A stretch of DNA of 8,118 bases from Caldilineae bacterium (GTDB lineage Bacteria > Chloroflexota > Anaerolineae > J102). This document shows, in pieces, positions 1 through 7,259 of this stretch. The stretch lies in NCBI GenBank assembly GCA_011192085.1, contig DUEQ01000547.1, forward strand, positions 1 to 8,118, in the 5' to 3' direction. Below the pieces are notes generated by a model, which saw nothing but the letters and a program-made list of their open reading frames with translations, was not told the origin of the DNA and did no database searches. Position 1 is the first letter of the stretch, and each line of letters opens with the position of its first letter. The position numbers and the translations under genes were made by a program.

Positions 1-2
1 CA

Positions 3-8
3 TATAAT
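3..8 (+). promoter_or_regulatory. Probable -10 box for thx
   Basis: A perfect TATAAT hexamer lies 49 bases before the thx start codon in an AT-rich stretch unlike the surrounding GC-rich DNA. A transcript starting near positions 14-16 would have a leader of about 42 bases. The -35 element would fall outside the window, so the promoter is only half visible. Confidence 0.5.
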
Positions 9-46
9 TTGGAAACTGACAAACCACCATCCCACTTCATCCTTTT

Positions 47-51
47 GGAGG
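47..51 (+). promoter_or_regulatory. Strong Shine-Dalgarno of thx
   Basis: GGAGG sits six bases before the ATG at 58, a near-ideal ribosome binding site. It fixes the thx start. It also shows that this genome uses Shine-Dalgarno initiation, in contrast to the lys genes in the same window, most of which lack such a site. Confidence 0.85.
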
Positions 52-57
52 CTCTTC

Positions 58-177
58 ATGGGTAAAGGCGATAAGCGCACCCGGCGTGGCAAGATCTGGC
101 GAGGGACCCATGGCAAATATCGTCTCAAGGCCAAGAAGCTGCGCAAACCGAAGGAACAAAAAGCAAGCAACAAGTAA
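58..177 (+). CDS. thx: 30S ribosomal protein THX (bTHX)
   Basis: This 39-residue, very basic protein starts [20 protein letters not shown]. From memory this is nearly identical to Thermus thermophilus Thx, a small peptide that sits in a pocket at the head of the 30S subunit and stabilises rRNA there. Lys and Arg dominate, and there is no signal peptide or membrane segment. The family is usually about 26-30 residues. Here a Lys-rich tail of roughly a dozen residues (about 27-39, ending KEQKASNK) extends past the usual end. The start is set by the Shine-Dalgarno at 47-51, with a TATAAT box upstream. It is the only clearly intact plus-strand gene and is probably transcribed alone, or with the decayed gene that follows, up to the hairpin at 469-492. 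At 120 bases it is easily missed by gene finders. Confidence 0.93.
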   Translation: MGKGDKRTRRGKIWRGTHGKYRLKAKKLRKPKEQKASNK

Positions 178-199
178 ACGACTGGACCTCGGGCGATGA

Positions 200-439
200 C
201 CGGGGTCTTGTCGTCTCAAGGAGATCGCCCAAGGGGACGACGTCCGCCTGATTGTATTCGGCCCGGCCGAGAAAGTCCTGCTCGAAAAGCCCACGCGACA
301 AGAAGCCTTACAGGCGTTCATGGCTCAAAAGAAGCAAGTCGCCGCCTGCAAGGCCGCCTCCGACATGACGGAGGCCAGTCCCATGGCCACAACGTCCAGG
401 CCATCGGATTGCTGGATTCCGATGGCGACGGCTAGCTGA
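200..439 (+). pseudogene. Remnant of a DsrE-like protein gene
   Basis: The frame through 200-439 reads LKEIAQGDDVRLIVFGPAEK, followed by a helical stretch and VAACKAASDM (about 215-365). This resembles the middle of the DsrE/DsrF-like family, where a VRLIVWGP-type strand and an ACKAC-type cysteine segment are typical; the comparison is from memory. The gene looks broken. An in-frame stop at 197-199 lies just upstream, with no plausible start and no room for the usual N-terminal 40 or so residues. After about position 365 this frame loses protein-like character, while the neighbouring frame reads GHNVQAIGLLDSDGDG up to a stop at 433-435, which suggests a frameshift. The usual C-terminal part is missing. 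The alternative ATG at 196 opens a frame that does not carry the conserved segment. DsrE-like proteins serve in sulfur relay, but no function is expected of this remnant. A sequencing error could explain the frameshift but not the missing N-terminus. Confidence 0.5.
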
Positions 440-468
440 GCCTCCTCCCTCGCTCCACCGCAACATCA

Positions 469-498
469 GCCGCCTCCGATCTCGGGGGCGGCTTCTTT
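469..498 (+). terminator. Rho-independent-type terminator between thx unit and lysK
   Basis: GCCGCC (469-474) pairs with GGCGGC (487-492). A T-G wobble at 475/486 and CCG/CGG (476-478/483-485) extend the stem, leaving a four-base loop. TTCTTT (493-498) follows on the plus strand. This is a plausible terminator for the thx transcript. Read on the minus strand the same hairpin lies just past the lysK stop but lacks a T tract, so it would stop the lys operon less well. The T-rich tract overlaps the lysK stop codon (497-499). Confidence 0.65.
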
Positions 499-1591
499 AT
501 GTCATGAGTTTGTCCAGCGCGTTGGCCAACACAGCCACAGACCGGGCCCATTCGGCGATGACGATATGCTCGTGGGGCGTGTGATCCAAGGCGCTGTCCC
601 CTGCGCCATAAGCGACGATGGGGATGTGCCAGACCGGACCCACCACATTCATGTCGGAGGTGCCGGTCTTCACCACAAAGCCCGGTTTGCCGTTCTGCGC
701 CCGGATGGCCCGCAGGAAGGCCCGCACCAAAGGGCTGTTCTTCTCCGCCCGATACGCGGGCTCGCCCCCGCCAAAGGTGAGGTGCACGTCATGCGCTTCC
801 GCGATCTCGGCCAGGACGAAGCGCATCTCATCGGGCGAGATGTCCAGGGGCAGGCGAAAGCCAGTGCGCATCTCGGCCCAGATGTGCATCCCATCTCCGC
901 CCGAATCGACGTCGAGCACGCCATATTGCAAGAGTTCCCAGGGGCGAGTGCGGCCCTGGTTGAACTGGTCCGCGCGTTGACGCACGTCGTTCCAGAAATC
1001 GATCAGGTCGTCGATGGCGCCCGTCTCAGGGCTGGCGGTGTGGGCGAGGGTCTTTTCCCGGCGGGCGTTGGCCAGAAGACGCCCCTTGTAGCCCAGGGCG
1101 ATGCGTCGCCAGTGATTGGGCTCGCCGATGATGCAGTAGTCGGGGCGGTAGCGGTCGGCCACGTATTTGGCGCCTTTGGAGCTGGGGGCTTCCTCCTCCA
1201 CCGCGCCGATGACGGTCAATTTCCAGCCGGGGCGCGGGGGCGCGGCCAGTGCGGCCAGCACGAACGCGGTGAGCGGGCCCTTGGCGTCTACGGAGCCGCG
1301 ACCGTAGAGCTTGCCCCCCTCGATGCGGATGGGGATGTCGCCGGGCACGGTGTCGATGTGGCCCAGGAGCATGATCTCGCGCGATGGCGAGCCATCAGGC
1401 CTGGGCCCGCCATCCAGCATCCCCACCGCGTTTCCCGCCCGGTCCACCCGGGCGTCGAAACCGTGGGACTGCATCCAACTGACGAGATAGGCGACCGCGC
1501 CGTGCTCCTGGCCCGAAACCGAGGGGATGGAGACCAGCGCGCGCAGGAGGTCGAGATTTTCGAGGGCGAAGACGTCGGGTGTTGGGGACAT
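497..1591 (-). CDS. lysK: LysK: [LysW]-lysine hydrolase (M20 family)
   Basis: LysK performs the last step of LysW-dependent lysine synthesis, hydrolysing the bond between the carrier's C-terminal glutamate and lysine; some relatives also release ornithine. The 364-residue protein has the metal-binding pattern of M20 metallopeptidases and deacylases: GHIDTVPG with His78, GRGSVDAKG with Asp102, the Glu run at 132-134, GEPN with Glu157, and DHTPHEH near the end with His337. KTGTSDMN (308-315) is typical of LysK. It is cytosolic, with no signal peptide. I chose the ATG at 1591 because family similarity begins there. An ATG at 1657 in the same frame would add 22 residues (MHPIATIKRHASNVRFHTYP and two more) that look unlike the family and are encoded by heptamer repeat DNA. 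Neither start has a Shine-Dalgarno. It is the last gene of the operon, 93 bases after homoisocitrate dehydrogenase, and ends in the T-rich tract of the opposing terminator. Confidence 0.93.
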   Translation of the reverse strand: MSPTPDVFALENLDLLRALVSIPSVSGQEHGAVAYLVSWMQSHGFDARVDRAGNAVGMLDGGPRPDGSPSREIMLLGHIDTVPGDIPIRIEGGKLYGRGSVDAKGPLTAFVLAALAAPPRPGWKLTVIGAVEEEAPSSKGAKYVADRYRPDYCIIGEPNHWRRIALGYKGRLLANARREKTLAHTASPETGAIDDLIDFWNDVRQRADQFNQGRTRPWELLQYGVLDVDSGGDGMHIWAEMRTGFRLPLDISPDEMRFVLAEIAEAHDVHLTFGGGEPAYRAEKNSPLVRAFLRAIRAQNGKPGFVVKTGTSDMNVVGPVWHIPIVAYGAGDSALDHTPHEHIVIAEWARSVAVLANALDKLMT

Positions 1592-1607
1592 GGGAATTGG
1601 ATAGGTA

Positions 1608-1642
1608 TGAAATCTGACGTTTGAGGCATGACGTTTGATCGT
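1608..1642. repeat. Heptamer repeat array before lysK
   Basis: There are five successive 7-base units beginning TGA on the plus strand, and TGACGTT occurs twice exactly 14 bases apart (1615-1621 and 1629-1635). Adjacent units match at about 16 of 28 positions. The array lies in the spacer between homoisocitrate dehydrogenase and lysK, and it would be translated only if lysK began at 1657. Confidence 0.6.
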
Positions 1643-1684
1643 GGCGATGGGATGCATGCAGACGTAATGGGGATGTCGCCACGG

Positions 1685-2701
1685 CTATAGGGCATGGATC
1701 ACCGCCTCGGCGAATTGCACTGTGGTGGCGTCGCCCCCCAGGTCGGGGGGACGGACGCCCGCGTAGAGGACCGCGTGGATGGCGTTGCGCAGACGGGTGG
1801 CTTCCTCGGCCCGCCCCAGGCGCTCCAGGGCCATGGCCCCGCTGAGGAGTGCAGCCACGGGGTTGGCCACGCCCCGGCCTGCGATGTCGGGTGCGGAACC
1901 ATGCACCGGCTCGAAGAGAGCCACCGGGCCGTCGCCCAGATTGGCGGAGGGGGCCAGGCCTAGCCCCCCTGCCAGGCCCGCGGCCAGGTCGGAGAGGATA
2001 TCGCCATAGAGATTGGGCGCAAGGATGACATCAAATCGCGCGGGATCCTGGACCAGCTTCATGGCCGCGGCGTCCACCAGCATCTCCTCCACCTGCACGT
2101 CAGGGAAATCTTCAGCCGCCTCCCGCGCAGCCGCGCGGAAAAGGCCATCGGTGCGGGGGAGGACGTTGGCTTTGTGCACGATGGTGACCAGGGGCGGGCG
2201 TCCCTCGCGACCGCCCCTGGCCCGAGCGTGCCAAAAGGCGACCCGCGCGATGCGTAGGCTGGCCCGCCAGGTGATGCGTCGTCGGGCCACCGCGGTCTCC
2301 CCATCGCTTTCCTCCTCCCGCACATACAGCCCCTCGCTGTTTTCTCGCACAATGAGCAGATCGATGGGCGGATGTTCGGGGAGCAGGCCGCGGGCCGGAC
2401 GCAGATTGGCGTAGAGGTCGAAGCGCTGGCGCAGGTCGAGGATGGGGCTACGATACGGGGTAACGCGACCGTCGGTAGGGGACTGGATGGCTCCGAACAG
2501 GGTGGCGTCGGCCTGGGCCACCGCGTGCACTGTGGCTTCGGGCAGGGCGGATCCCGTGCGCAGGAAGACCTCCCAACCGGCCTGGGCCAGGGTGAAGCGC
2601 ATGTCGGGGCAGAGGGCGGCCAGGACTCGGGCGGTTTCAGGGATGACTTCCTGGCCGATGCCATCGCCGGGAACGAGACAGATCGTGGGCATGATAGGCA
2701 T
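1685..2701 (-). CDS. hicd: Homoisocitrate dehydrogenase (isocitrate/isopropylmalate dehydrogenase family)
   Basis: This cytosolic NAD-dependent enzyme oxidises and decarboxylates homoisocitrate to 2-oxoadipate, the fourth step of the aminoadipate pathway. Features of the 338-residue protein are VPGDGIGQEV (10-19), the SPT motif of the substrate loop (74-76), DLYANLRPAR (95-104), RENSEGLYV (119-127) with the catalytic Tyr, VHKANVLP (175-182) with the catalytic Lys, Mg-binding aspartates at 210, 234 and 238 (the last two in YGDILSDLA), and the NAD loop FEPVHGSAPDIAGRG (263-277). RENSEGLY argues for the homoisocitrate/isocitrate group and against standard LeuB, which has a RELTGG-like sequence there. 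The residue matching Arg85 of the Thermus enzyme is Leu88, so activity on isopropylmalate cannot be excluded. The ATG at 2701 lies six bases after the homoaconitase stop; an ATG at 2692 is an equally good start. No Shine-Dalgarno is visible, so translational coupling is likely. Confidence 0.9.
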   Translation of the reverse strand: MPIMPTICLVPGDGIGQEVIPETARVLAALCPDMRFTLAQAGWEVFLRTGSALPEATVHAVAQADATLFGAIQSPTDGRVTPYRSPILDLRQRFDLYANLRPARGLLPEHPPIDLLIVRENSEGLYVREEESDGETAVARRRITWRASLRIARVAFWHARARGGREGRPPLVTIVHKANVLPRTDGLFRAAAREAAEDFPDVQVEEMLVDAAAMKLVQDPARFDVILAPNLYGDILSDLAAGLAGGLGLAPSANLGDGPVALFEPVHGSAPDIAGRGVANPVAALLSGAMALERLGRAEEATRLRNAIHAVLYAGVRPPDLGGDATTVQFAEAVIHAL

Positions 2702-2720
2702 TGGAGATCAGGCGTTGGGA
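2696..2720. repeat. Weak heptamer-type repeat at homoaconitase/homoisocitrate dehydrogenase junction
   Basis: AGGCATT (2696-2702) and AGGCGTT (2710-2716) are 14 bases apart, and ATTGGAG (2700-2706) and GTTGGGA (2714-2720) share the same phase. They span the stop of homoaconitase and the start of the next gene. The signal is short and degenerate, and it is listed because of its position. Confidence 0.3.
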
Positions 2721-4672
2721 GAGGAGAGGATGGAGGTGATGTGGAAAATGAGCCCTCCCGCGTCCAAGAGGGCCTGCAGGGTGGGAGAGAGGGGAGGGAA
2801 GGGGAAGTCGCCCGCGGCGCAGTGGATGCGATGCGCGTTCGGGTCCACGGTCACCCTCTCGCCCGGCTGGATGGCGTCCACCGCGGCGGGCGCGATGATG
2901 GGCAGCATGCCGTTGTTGACCATGTTGCGGAAGTAGATGCGGGCGAAGCTCTTGGCGATGATGACTCGCACGCCCGCGGCCTTGAGCGCGGTCACGGCTT
3001 GCTCGCGACTGGAGCCCGCGCCCCAGTTCTCGCCCGCGACGATGATGTCGCCCGGCTGGACGTTGGCTGCGAAGTCGGGATCCAGGTCCTCCAACGCATG
3101 AGCCGCGAATTCCTCGGGCGTGCGCAGGGTGTAGGTGTATTTGCCGGGGAAGATGACGTCGGTGTTCACATGGTCGCCGTATTTCCAGGCGCGACCGCTG
3201 ATCGGAGGCCGGAGGTCAGAGGTCCGAAGTCCGAGGTCTGAGGTCCGAGGTCGGGGGGCGGCGGTTGGGGATGCGAGCCACTGCACCTGCGGCCCTTCAT
3301 CTTGCTTACTGATCTCCCCTTCCGAGGCGGATGCGTCATCCGCCGGCGCCACAATGCGTCCCGCGGCCGCGCTCGCGGCCACCACCGCCGGGCTGGCCAG
3401 ATACACCTCACTTTCCGGCTCGCCCATGCGCCCGCGAAAGTTGCGATTGCCCGCGCTGATAACCCGCTCCCCCGCCGCGGGCACGCCAAAGTGATTGCCC
3501 ATGCAGGGACCGCAGCCGGGCGCGCCAATCATCGCCCCCGCCTCCACAAAGGTCTGGATATAGCCCAACGCCAGGGCCTGCTGCATCACCTCCCGGCTGG
3601 CGGGCACGACAATGAATCGGGTTCCCTCGGCCACGCGCTTCACCGTGCCGTCGGGATGACGGAGAGCGGCCGCGGCCGCGGCCAGGTCTTCCAACCGGCC
3701 ATTGGTGCAGGCGCCCAGGAAGGCCTCGTCGATGGGCAGACCTTCGACCTCGGCCAGGTTCGCCACATTGGCGGGACTATGAGGCCGGGCCACCGCGGGC
3801 TCAACCCGGCTCAAATCCACTTCTAAAATGCCCGCGTACGCGGCATCCGGATCAGGATAAAGGGCAAGAGACTGGAGCTCGGAGATAAGCGATTGGACAG
3901 ACTCCCTGAATACTGTATCTTCTTGCGTCTTTACGCCTTCGCGTGAGATCAATCGCTCCGCCAGCCATGCAAACACCGTTTCATCGGGCGGCAGGTAGGC
4001 GTTCTTCGCGCCGGCCTCGGCCATGAGATTGGGCAACGCCATGCGCGCTTCGATGCTCAGGCTGCCCACGCCCTCCCCCGCGAATTCCAGGGCCCGATAG
4101 GTCGCGCCATCCTGACCCAGGACCCGTAGAATCCACAGGCCCAAGTCTTTGGCCGTGACGCCGGGGCGCAGGCGGCCGCGCAGTTCGATGCGAATGGCTT
4201 CAGGCACGCGCAACCATATCTCGCCTGTGGCCCACAGCGCGGCGACCTCACTGCGGCCTATGCCCGCGCCAAACGCGCCCAGCCAGCCATGATGGGTGGT
4301 GTGGCTGTCCGCGCCCAGGATCATCTGGCCGGGCAGGATCAGAGCCTCCTCGCCCACGACCTGATGACAGATGCCCCGGCCCACGTCGAAGAAATGGCGG
4401 ATGCCTTGCTTGCGCACGAATGCGCGGATCTCCGCGTGGTTGCGGGCGTGAAGGGGGGTGGGCGCGGGCGCGGCGTGGTCCAGGACGATGATCAGACGGT
4501 CGGGCTCGTGAACGCGGTCGACGCCGAAGCGCTGGAAGATACGGCGGATGGCTGCGCTGTTGTCGTGACTGAGGATGCGATGGGGCCGAACGGTGACGAT
4601 CTGGCCCACATCGACGGCTTCCAGGCCCGCAGCCCGGGAAATGGCTTTTTGGGTGAAAGTTTGAGGGGACAT
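2708..4672 (-). CDS. Homoaconitase, large and small subunits fused (LysT-LysU)
   Basis: Homoaconitase isomerises homocitrate to homoisocitrate via homoaconitate using a 4Fe-4S cluster. The 654-residue protein holds both halves. The large-subunit part (1-442) has VGRGICHQV (98-106), [10 protein letters not shown] (120-129), GACTNGR (320-326) with Cys322, and GCGPCMG (386-392) with Cys387 and Cys390, the three cluster ligands. The small-subunit swivel part (494-654) has [10 protein letters not shown] (496-505), GKYTYTLRT (510-518) and [13 protein letters not shown] (547-559). Thermus has two separate proteins, LysT and LysU. Between the halves is a low-complexity linker of about 50 residues, part of it encoded by heptamer repeats. 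A second oddity is a stretch at 241-271 about 29 residues longer than Thermus LysT as I recall it, also built from repeat DNA. The frame is open throughout. I chose ATG 4672; a TTG at 4687 is less likely. The preceding bases CCTCCT are the opposite of a Shine-Dalgarno. Isopropylmalate isomerase is the alternative; the operon argues for homoaconitase. Confidence 0.93.
   Translation of the reverse strand: MSPQTFTQKAISRAAGLEAVDVGQIVTVRPHRILSHDNSAAIRRIFQRFGVDRVHEPDRLIIVLDHAAPAPTPLHARNHAEIRAFVRKQGIRHFFDVGRGICHQVVGEEALILPGQMILGADSHTTHHGWLGAFGAGIGRSEVAALWATGEIWLRVPEAIRIELRGRLRPGVTAKDLGLWILRVLGQDGATYRALEFAGEGVGSLSIEARMALPNLMAEAGAKNAYLPPDETVFAWLAERLISREGVKTQEDTVFRESVQSLISELQSLALYPDPDAAYAGILEVDLSRVEPAVARPHSPANVANLAEVEGLPIDEAFLGACTNGRLEDLAAAAAALRHPDGTVKRVAEGTRFIVVPASREVMQQALALGYIQTFVEAGAMIGAPGCGPCMGNHFGVPAAGERVISAGNRNFRGRMGEPESEVYLASPAVVAASAAAGRIVAPADDASASEGEISKQDEGPQVQWLASPTAAPRPRTSDLGLRTSDLRPPISGRAWKYGDHVNTDVIFPGKYTYTLRTPEEFAAHALEDLDPDFAANVQPGDIIVAGENWGAGSSREQAVTALKAAGVRVIIAKSFARIYFRNMVNNGMLPIIAPAAVDAIQPGERVTVDPNAHRIHCAAGDFPFPPLSPTLQALLDAGGLIFHITSILSSPNA
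3207..3255. repeat. Heptamer repeat array inside the homoaconitase linker
   Basis: Seven consecutive 7-base units have plus-strand consensus GGTCCGA and no change of phase. Neighbouring units agree at about 33 of 42 positions, the clearest array in the window. In the homoaconitase frame it is translated as the repeating peptide [15 protein letters not shown] (residues 476-490), in which RTSDL recurs every seven residues. It lies at the join between the large- and small-subunit halves. Confidence 0.9.
3870..3942. repeat. Two heptamer repeat blocks in an extra homoaconitase loop
   Basis: Block one (3870-3897) has four units, the outer two being GACTGGA and GATTGGA. Block two (3922-3942) has three units, CTTGCGT, CTTTACG and CCTTCGC. 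Both lie within the extra stretch of the large-subunit domain (residues about 241-271, positions 3860-3952), where AT content rises above that of the flanking coding DNA. Block two resembles dispersed CTTTGCG-type repeats seen between genes in other bacteria; that is recollection, not a search. Confidence 0.6.
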
Positions 4673-4678
4673 AGGAGG

Positions 4679-4727
4679 AATGACCAATGGCGAATCGTCA
4701 ATGGGTCATGGCGAATTGGGAAGCGGG
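4679..4727. repeat. Heptamer repeat array across the homocitrate synthase/homoaconitase junction
   Basis: Seven 7-base units run from 4679 to 4727 with plus-strand consensus AATGGCG. The first six agree with their neighbours at about 21 of 35 positions, and the last (AAGCGGG) is weaker. On the coding strand the array supplies residues 383-391 and the stop of homocitrate synthase, and the spacer before the homoaconitase ATG at 4672. Confidence 0.75.
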
Positions 4728-5873
4728 CTGCTCCTGACCATCGGCCCAGTGATAGAGCAGTTCATCCACGTCATCAAGGGTGAGGGCGCGTTCGTCGGCC
4801 AGGGCTTTGATGTGGCGAGTGAGCGCTTTGATCTGATCGGGGCTCAGGTCCAGGCCCAATTGCTCGGCCCGGGCCTTCACCGCGTTCCAGCCGGTGAGCC
4901 TGTGGGCGATGGAGAGATAACGAGTCAGGCCGAAGTCGGTGGGGTCCAGGGCCTCGTAGGTTTCGGGAGCGTTGAGGATGGCTTTGGCGTGGATGCCCGC
5001 CTTGTGGGTGAAGGCGCTGTAGCCGGTGATGGGGTTGTTGAAGGGAATGTCGATGCCCACCATGTCTGCAATCATCAATTCGATGTCCCGCAGCATGGTC
5101 AGGCGATATTTGCGGCGGACCGTGGCCCGGTCGTAGGTGTACATGCGGGCGATGAAGCCTCCCAGGGAGGTGATGCCATTACGTTCGCCGATGCCCAGCA
5201 CCGTGGTGTCGATATGGGTCGCGCCTCCCTCCAGAGCCGCGAAGGCGTTGGCGATGGCGCTGCCCGCATCGTTGTGCCCATGGAATTCGATGTCCGCGGT
5301 GGTGATGCGGCGCAGGGTGTCCACCAGTCGATAGACCTGCATGGGCGTAGCGATGCCTACGGTATCGGCCACGCCGAAGCGATCGACCACGCCCAGCTTA
5401 TCCACAGCCAGATACACCCGCAGCAGGTCCTTCTCCTCACTGCGAAAGGAATCTTCGGTGCTGAAGCGGAGTTCGATGTCGGGGGCCTGTGCCCGAATCC
5501 AGGTCAGGGTCTCTGCGGCCAGGTCGATGATCTCATCGATGCTCATGCCGTGGCTGAACTTGCGCAGTTGAGAGGAGGCGCCGATGACCACATCTAGACC
5601 ATCCACGCCCGTATCCAGGGCGATTCGGGCGTCTTCGATGCGGCAGCGGATGTGGGTGAGGATGCGGGCATTGAGGCCCAGGCCGGTGATGGCCTTGAGG
5701 TCGGCCAGACTGCCGGGCGAAGCCAGAGGAGAGGTGAGCTCCAGGTATTCGACGCCGAACGCGTCCAGGGCGCGGGCGATGCGGATTTTGTCGTCGCGGG
5801 AGAAGTTGGCGCCGATGAATTGTTCACCTTCGCGCAGGGTGGATTCGATGATGCGATAGTTGTCGAGGGACAT
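4698..5873 (-). CDS. hcs: Homocitrate synthase
   Basis: This cytosolic enzyme condenses acetyl-CoA with 2-oxoglutarate to homocitrate, the committed step of the aminoadipate route and usually the point of lysine feedback inhibition. The 391-residue protein closely resembles Thermus homocitrate synthase as I recall it. It has STLREGEQF (11-19) with the catalytic Arg and metal-binding Glu, LTHIRCR (72-78), [11 protein letters not shown] (141-151), ADTVGIATP (169-177), the metal-binding EFHGHND (196-202), LGIGERNG (226-233) and FTHKAGIH (288-295). The C-terminal region (about 300-375) matches the communication domain of the family. DSFRSEE and ADTVG fit homocitrate rather than isopropylmalate synthase. 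I chose ATG 5873, where similarity begins; a TTG at 5933 would add 20 residues unlike the family. Only a weak GAG 12 bases upstream could serve as a binding site. The last nine residues are encoded by heptamer repeat DNA. The next gene starts 25 bases on. Confidence 0.95.
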   Translation of the reverse strand: MSLDNYRIIESTLREGEQFIGANFSRDDKIRIARALDAFGVEYLELTSPLASPGSLADLKAITGLGLNARILTHIRCRIEDARIALDTGVDGLDVVIGASSQLRKFSHGMSIDEIIDLAAETLTWIRAQAPDIELRFSTEDSFRSEEKDLLRVYLAVDKLGVVDRFGVADTVGIATPMQVYRLVDTLRRITTADIEFHGHNDAGSAIANAFAALEGGATHIDTTVLGIGERNGITSLGGFIARMYTYDRATVRRKYRLTMLRDIELMIADMVGIDIPFNNPITGYSAFTHKAGIHAKAILNAPETYEALDPTDFGLTRYLSIAHRLTGWNAVKARAEQLGLDLSPDQIKALTRHIKALADERALTLDDVDELLYHWADGQEQPASQFAMTH

Positions 5874-5958
5874 AGAGCGTTTCTCAATGGAATGGTGGGG
5901 TTGGGTGACGTAAATTGATGTCCTTATCGTCAAAGGTTGCCGTGGAAGACCTGCATGG

Positions 5959-7146
5959 TTACTGGCGCATTGCCGCCAGGACCTCCTCGATGGCGTCGAC
6001 GACTTGTTCCATATCCTCCTGCTCGATGACCAACGGGGGCAGGAGGCGAAGGACGGTGGCGCCCGCGGGCAGGGCCAGCACGCCCCGTTCCTGCAGGGCC
6101 CGCAGCACGGGTCCCACTTTGATCTTGAGCTCGATGCCGATCATAAGGCCCAGGCCCCGCACTTCGCGGATGAGAGGAGCGTCCATGGCCCGCAACCGCT
6201 CCATGACCTGGCGTCCCAGACGCTCCGCCCGCTCGGGCAGCCTCTCCTCCTGCATCACCTGCAGGGCCGCGCGGGCCGCGGCCGCGGCCAGAGGGTTGCC
6301 GCCAAAGGTGGAACCATGAACCATGCGGGGGAGCTCGCCCACGCGCGGGCCCAGCAACGTCGCGCCCATGGGCGCGCCCCCGGCGATGGATTTGGCCAGC
6401 ACGAGGATGTCGGGGTTGACGCCGTAGTGTTCCAGGGCGAAGAGCCGCCCGGTGCGCCCGAATCCCGTCTGAATCTCATCCAGGATCAGCAGCGCGCCGC
6501 GCTCGTCGCACAGCTCGCGGGCCGCTTGCAAGAAAGCCGGGTCCGCGGGCCGCACGCCCCCTTCGCCCTGCACCGGCTCCAGCAGCACCGCGGCCGTGGC
6601 GTCGCTCACCGCGCGCGTCAGCGCCTCGATATTGTTGTAGGGGATGTGGATGAAGTCGGGGACCAGGGGCAGGAAGGGGCCGCGGTATTTCTTGTTCCAG
6701 GTGGCGGAGAGCGCGCCCATAGTGCGGCCATGGAACCCGCGCATCGCGGCCACGATCTCCCGGCGGCCCGTGCTGATGCGTGCGAATTTAAGCGCGGCCT
6801 CGATGGCCTCCGCGCCCGAATTGCTGAGAAAGGCCCGGTTCAGTTCACCTGGCGCGACCGCGGTGAGTTCGGCCAGATACCGGGCCCGGACGTCGTTGTA
6901 GAAGATCTCGGGGCAGGAGATGAGCGTGCGGGCCTGTCGGGCGATGGCTTCAGCAATGGCGGGGTGGCTATGGCCCAAATTGGCCGCGCCCTGCCCGCCC
7001 ACGCAATCGATGTAGCGCCGTCCCCGATCATCCCACAGATACGCGCCCTCGCCTCGCACAATGGCCAGGTCCCGCTTGGGGTACACGCCGGAAGTGTGCG
7101 TTTGTTCGATGGTGTGAACAGATGCTGTGGTGGACCTATCGCTCAT
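5959..7146 (-). CDS. lysJ: LysJ: [LysW]-aminoadipate semialdehyde aminotransferase
   Basis: This pyridoxal-phosphate enzyme moves an amino group from glutamate to the LysW-bound semialdehyde, giving LysW-lysine. The 395-residue protein is a class-III aminotransferase of the acetylornithine type. It has [14 protein letters not shown] (49-62), [12 protein letters not shown] (109-120), [13 protein letters not shown] (137-149), EPVQGEGG (190-197), [12 protein letters not shown] (222-233) with the cofactor-contacting Asp223, LAKSIAGG (250-257) with the cofactor lysine 252, and HGSTFGGNP (277-285). Sequence alone separates LysJ poorly from ArgD, and one enzyme may serve both pathways; the neighbours lysZ and lysK point to LysJ. 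I chose ATG 7146, with a GAGG five bases upstream and family-like sequence soon after. A GTG at 7305 overlaps lysZ and adds 53 unrelated residues. It follows lysZ by 100 bases, and the downstream gap to homocitrate synthase is 85 bases. Confidence 0.92.
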   Translation of the reverse strand: MSDRSTTASVHTIEQTHTSGVYPKRDLAIVRGEGAYLWDDRGRRYIDCVGGQGAANLGHSHPAIAEAIARQARTLISCPEIFYNDVRARYLAELTAVAPGELNRAFLSNSGAEAIEAALKFARISTGRREIVAAMRGFHGRTMGALSATWNKKYRGPFLPLVPDFIHIPYNNIEALTRAVSDATAAVLLEPVQGEGGVRPADPAFLQAARELCDERGALLILDEIQTGFGRTGRLFALEHYGVNPDILVLAKSIAGGAPMGATLLGPRVGELPRMVHGSTFGGNPLAAAAARAALQVMQEERLPERAERLGRQVMERLRAMDAPLIREVRGLGLMIGIELKIKVGPVLRALQERGVLALPAGATVLRLLPPLVIEQEDMEQVVDAIEEVLAAMRQ

Positions 7147-7173
7147 AGGCGCCTCGGCAGAAGTAAAGTAACC

Positions 7174-7259
7174 ATTGATCCGTAATCCGTTTGCGGTGGT
7201 CGTTTCAAGAGACTTCAATTGATCACTGAGCACTGATTGCCGATAACTAACGACTAAAC
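7174..7259. repeat. Heptamer repeat array between lysZ and lysJ
   Basis: Six 7-base units at 7218-7259 have a plus-strand consensus near ACTGATC and match their neighbours at about 21 of 35 positions. A weaker trio lies at 7174-7194 (ATTGATC, CGTAATC, CGTTTGC). The larger block contains the lysZ stop codon (7247-7249) and the last lysZ codons, and the rest is lysJ leader. I saw no convincing promoter or terminator here. Confidence 0.6.

Noticed and set aside
566..1624. Long open frame on the plus strand opposite lysK (352 codons)
   Set aside because: It mirrors a clearly recognised gene in GC-rich DNA, has no family motifs and no ribosome binding site, and its protein is the His/Asp/Gly-rich kind expected from an antisense frame.
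2372..3241. Plus-strand open frame across homoisocitrate dehydrogenase and homoaconitase
   Set aside because: It crosses two well-supported minus-strand genes, and its protein is low-complexity Gly/Arg/Asp.
3664..3682. GCGGCCGCGGCC-type palindromes here and near 3353, 6275 and 7820
   Set aside because: They coincide with alanine runs in coding sequence written in GCC/GCG codons, so codon use explains them without a dispersed palindromic element.
5874..5958. Possible internal promoter before homocitrate synthase (TTGACG on the minus strand near 5928-5933)
   Set aside because: A good -35-like hexamer, but no acceptable -10 box occurs 15-19 bases downstream.
6004..7185. Long open frame on the plus strand opposite lysJ (393 codons)
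   Set aside because: Antisense shadow of lysJ with no recognisable motif; open only because of strong GC bias at third codon positions.
7147..7246. Possible internal promoter before lysJ
   Set aside because: TTGAA-like motifs exist in the AT-richer spacer, but no matching -10 is correctly spaced, and the AT-richness is explained by the repeat units.
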